DNA of 7,070 nt, taken from NCBI GenBank assembly GCA_035250025.1, contig DATFFO010000060.1:1-7070 (forward strand), read 5' to 3'. Under the pieces are notes generated by a model. That model searched no databases. It saw nothing but the letters and a program-made list of their open reading frames with translations, and was not told the origin of the DNA. The stretch comes from DATFFO01 sp035250025. Lineage in GTDB: Bacteria; Actinomycetota; Acidimicrobiia; Spongiisociales; ZC4RG35. Of this stretch, positions 4,869 to 7,070 are shown one piece after another (the stretch's first letter is position 1; every line of letters starts with the position of its first letter). The translations under genes were made by a program, and so were the position numbers.

Positions 4869-6338
4869 TCAGTGGGGCAGCTCCAGCTCCTGCCAGGCCC
4901 GCCCGGAGCGGGCGAGCAGTTCGGTGGCCGATGGAGGTCCCCAGGACCCCGCCGGATAGGGATCCGGGGCGGGCCGGTTCCTGCCCAGGAGGGGGGCGAC
5001 GATGCGCCATGCTTCCTCGACTTCGTCTGCCCGGACGAACAGCGTCTGGTCGCCGGTCATGACGTCGGCCAGGAGGGTGACGTAGGCGGGCGGCAGCGGT
5101 CCGAACGCTTCGTCGTAATGGAAGTGGAGACGCTGGGTCTGGAGCTGGTAGCCCTCTCCCGGCGCCTTCATCTCGAAGGTCAGTTCGAAGCCCTCGGAAG
5201 GCTGGAGCCGGATGTCGAAGACATTGGGCTGCATGGTGAGCTGCCCCGAGTCCTCGAACAGGCACACCGGCGGCTCCTTGAAGATGACGGAGATCTGGGT
5301 TGCCCGCGCCTTCATCCGCTTCCCTACCCGCACATAGAACGGGACACCCTTCCAGCGCCAGTTGTCGACGAACATGCGCATGGCGGCGAGCGTCTCGGTC
5401 TCGGAGTCGGGGGCCACCCCGGGCTCTTGCCGATAGCCGGGAACTCGTTCGCCGGCCACGGTTCCCTCGATGTACTGGCCCCGCACGTAGTCATCGAGAT
5501 CGACGGCGTACATCGACTCGAGCACCTTGACCTTCTCGTTGCGGATCGACTCGGCGTCCGCCCGGGGAGGCGGCTCCATCGCCACGAGGGTCAGCAACTG
5601 GAGGGCGTGGTTCTGGACGACGTCACGGATTGCTCCTGCCCCCTCGTAGTACCCGGCCCGGGACCCGATGCCGATTTCCTCGGCCACGGTTATCTGGACC
5701 GAGTCGATGCCCTGGCGGTTCCAGGACGCCTCGAAGAGGGGGTTGGCGAACCTGAGAGCGAGGAGGTTCTGGACCGTCTCCTTGGCCAGATAGTGGTCGA
5801 TGCGAAAGATCTGGCTCTCGTCGAACCAGGAGTGGAGTACTGCGTTGAGATGGGCGGCCGACGTGGCGTCGGAGCCGAACGGCTTCTCGACCACCACCCG
5901 TACCCATCCCGGCCCGGACACGAGACCGTGCTTGCCGAGACCTTCGATGGTGTCGTCGAACACCGCCGGAGGGATGGCGAGGTAGAACGACCGGTTGCCT
6001 GGCAGATGCGACGCCTTCTCCAGCGCCGTGATGCGGGCGGAAAGGCGCTCGAATCCCTCGTCGATGGACTGGAAGTGGAGGTATTCCTGCGCCCATTCTT
6101 CCACACCGGCGTATCCGGCGGCCGCGAGGGACGCCACGACCGAAGCGCGGTACTCGGCATCGGTCATCTCGCCTGTCGCCACCGCCAGCACTTCGACGAG
6201 ATCGTCGAAGTGGCGGCTCTGGAGCATGGCATACAGCGCCGGGAGCAGCTTGCCGTGGGCGAGGTCGCCGGTGCCGCCGAATATGACGAAAAGCTGGGGG
6301 TCGATCCCGACCGTCATCATTCCCGGCGTGTAGCTCAA
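4869..6338 (-). CDS. zwf: glucose-6-phosphate 1-dehydrogenase
   Basis: This 489-residue protein of normal family length oxidises glucose 6-phosphate to 6-phosphoglucono-lactone, the entry step of the oxidative pentose phosphate pathway, in the cytoplasm. The N-terminal Rossmann motif is FGGTGDLA (20-27), with conserved Lys30. VVVEKPFG is at 148-155 and the active-site signature RIDHYLAKE at 179-187. The second catalytic His is in VQNHALQLL (H244, pairing with D181). RVGKRM and the C-terminal dehydrogenase domain are intact. Two positions look unusual by eye: GDLAHGK where GDLAxRK is common, and AVATGEMTDAEY at the end of the second strand, where an Arg that holds the NADP 2'-phosphate is normally found. 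The TTG start at 6338 has GGAGG 7 nt upstream and overlaps the isomerase stop (TTGA). Met7 and Met8 are alternatives without a good ribosome site. No opcA follows; an intrinsic terminator does. Confidence 0.96.
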   Translation of the reverse strand: MSYTPGMMTVGIDPQLFVIFGGTGDLAHGKLLPALYAMLQSRHFDDLVEVLAVATGEMTDAEYRASVVASLAAAGYAGVEEWAQEYLHFQSIDEGFERLSARITALEKASHLPGNRSFYLAIPPAVFDDTIEGLGKHGLVSGPGWVRVVVEKPFGSDATSAAHLNAVLHSWFDESQIFRIDHYLAKETVQNLLALRFANPLFEASWNRQGIDSVQITVAEEIGIGSRAGYYEGAGAIRDVVQNHALQLLTLVAMEPPPRADAESIRNEKVKVLESMYAVDLDDYVRGQYIEGTVAGERVPGYRQEPGVAPDSETETLAAMRMFVDNWRWKGVPFYVRVGKRMKARATQISVIFKEPPVCLFEDSGQLTMQPNVFDIRLQPSEGFELTFEMKAPGEGYQLQTQRLHFHYDEAFGPLPPAYVTLLADVMTGDQTLFVRADEVEEAWRIVAPLLGRNRPAPDPYPAGSWGPPSATELLARSGRAWQELELPH

Positions 6339-7070
6339 TCCAATGCCTCCAGAAAGGCCGCCAACCCGCCTTCGCTGACATCGACTCTCAGCACGCGGCG
6401 ATCGGCTTCGGAGAGGGCTGTGTAGTCGCCGGCGGCCTGGGCGGCGATCACGGAATTGAAGGTGTAGTCGGTCTCGGGGATGCCGACGTTCTCGCCGCCG
6501 CGGTCGACGAGTTGCACGAAGACTCCGGTGTTGGGGCCGCCTTTGTGCAGTTGGCCCGTCGAGTGGAGAAAGCGCGGGCCGTAGCCGAATGTCGTGGCGA
6601 TGCCATGGCGGTCGGCCACGACCTGGCGGAACCTGTCGGCGCCGGCGTCGACATCGGCGCTGGGCGCCAGGTAAGCCTGGAGGGAGAGATAGTCCCCGGT
6701 CCGGATCTGGGCCAGGAAACGCTCCACCCGGATCCGGAAGGTGTCGCCGCCCACCGGGACGGGGGCGACGGTGTCGTCATCCCCCTCCGCCTCCATGGCT
6801 CGCAACGCCAGCTTCTTGGCCCGCTCCACGTCGGGCTGGTTGAACGGATGCACCCCCAGGACCTCTCCGGCGGCGGCGGTGGCAACCTCAGCCCGGAGCA
6901 TCTCGGCGCCAAGTTCGATGGCGCCGGATAGCTCGAACCTCGACGAGGGGAGGTCGTCGTCGGGTTCGGCCACGTCTTCACCGGGGAGGCAGTAGTCCAC
7001 GAAGATGCGGTCGTGCCCGTAGGTCTCGAGAAGCGGCTCACCGGCGACCGGGATGATCCCTCGGCCGTCC
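6335..7070 (-). CDS. phosphoglucose isomerase domain, C-terminal part (possibly transaldolase-isomerase fusion)
   Basis: The reading frame enters from beyond the window's right edge, so the N-terminus is missing and 244 residues are visible. It starts around GRGIIPVAGEPLLETYG, continues with GEVLGVHPFNQPDVERAK, and contains GYGPRFLHSTGQLHKGG followed by PNTGVFVQL. It ends DVSEGGLAAFLEALD. The HSTGQLHKGGPNTG segment is typical of the isomerase half of bifunctional transaldolase/phosphoglucose isomerase proteins and related SIS-domain isomerases, rather than E. coli-type Pgi. The activity would interconvert glucose 6-phosphate and fructose 6-phosphate. The stop codon overlaps the zwf start (6335-6338), so the two are co-transcribed and probably coupled, supplying or recycling substrate for Zwf. 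Whether a transaldolase domain precedes it cannot be seen here. Confidence 0.82.
   Translation of the reverse strand, partial: DGRGIIPVAGEPLLETYGHDRIFVDYCLPGEDVAEPDDDLPSSRFELSGAIELGAEMLRAEVATAAAGEVLGVHPFNQPDVERAKKLALRAMEAEGDDDTVAPVPVGGDTFRIRVERFLAQIRTGDYLSLQAYLAPSADVDAGADRFRQVVADRHGIATTFGYGPRFLHSTGQLHKGGPNTGVFVQLVDRGGENVGIPETDYTFNSVIAAQAAGDYTALSEADRRVLRVDVSEGGLAAFLEALD

Noticed and set aside
4848..6425. Long plus-strand frame of 525 residues opposite zwf
   Set aside because: Antisense shadow caused by high GC content; zwf has full family motifs and a good start, and the antisense product resembles nothing I know.
1..7070. CRISPR arrays, insertion sequences and long direct repeats
   Set aside because: No regularly spaced repeats, transposase motifs or terminal inverted repeats seen.

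Overview
The window looks like chromosomal DNA of a high-GC actinobacterium. The evidence is a WhiB-family iron-sulfur regulator, a GAF/ANTAR-type regulator remnant, an RsbV/RsbW-like pair, a short housekeeping-like sigma-70 factor, frequent TTG/GTG starts and a tRNA without an encoded CCA. I cannot fix the lineage further from sequence alone; an uncultured or deep-branching actinobacterium is plausible.

Layout. Positions 1-257 hold no gene I can support. Positions 258-798 hold a broken GAF-ANTAR regulator whose middle is missing. It runs into the 3' end of an oppositely oriented two-gene unit (793-1577, minus): a STAS-domain anti-anti-sigma-like protein followed, with an ATGA overlap, by a GHKL ATP-binding anti-sigma/kinase-like protein. 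About 265 bases without a gene (1578-1842) separate this pair from a minus-strand tRNA-Val(UAC) at 1843-1916. An AI-2E/PerM-family membrane protein (2049-3125, plus) and a group 1/2-type sigma-70 factor (3274-4227, plus) follow. The sigma gene converges on a WhiB7-like gene (4246-4548, minus), and a strong hairpin covers their shared 3' boundary.

The right half is all minus-strand. The C-terminal part of a phosphoglucose isomerase (6335-7070, cut by the window end) overlaps zwf, glucose-6-phosphate dehydrogenase (4869-6338), in a TTGA start/stop overlap. This is an upper-glycolysis/oxidative pentose phosphate unit, closed by an intrinsic terminator at 4813-4847.

The most interesting part is the stretch of about 320 bases between zwf and the whiB7-like gene. 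It contains a good promoter (TTGACC-17-TAACTT) with an AT-rich tract exactly 3 bp upstream of the -35. After it come a 39-codon upstream ORF with its own Shine-Dalgarno, an intrinsic terminator, and a copy of the terminator's 3' arm inside the last codons of the upstream ORF. The last element allows a mutually exclusive antiterminator. This is the architecture expected for a translation-sensing, autoregulated WhiB7 resistance regulator, and the small leader ORF and its attenuator are easily missed by standard annotation.
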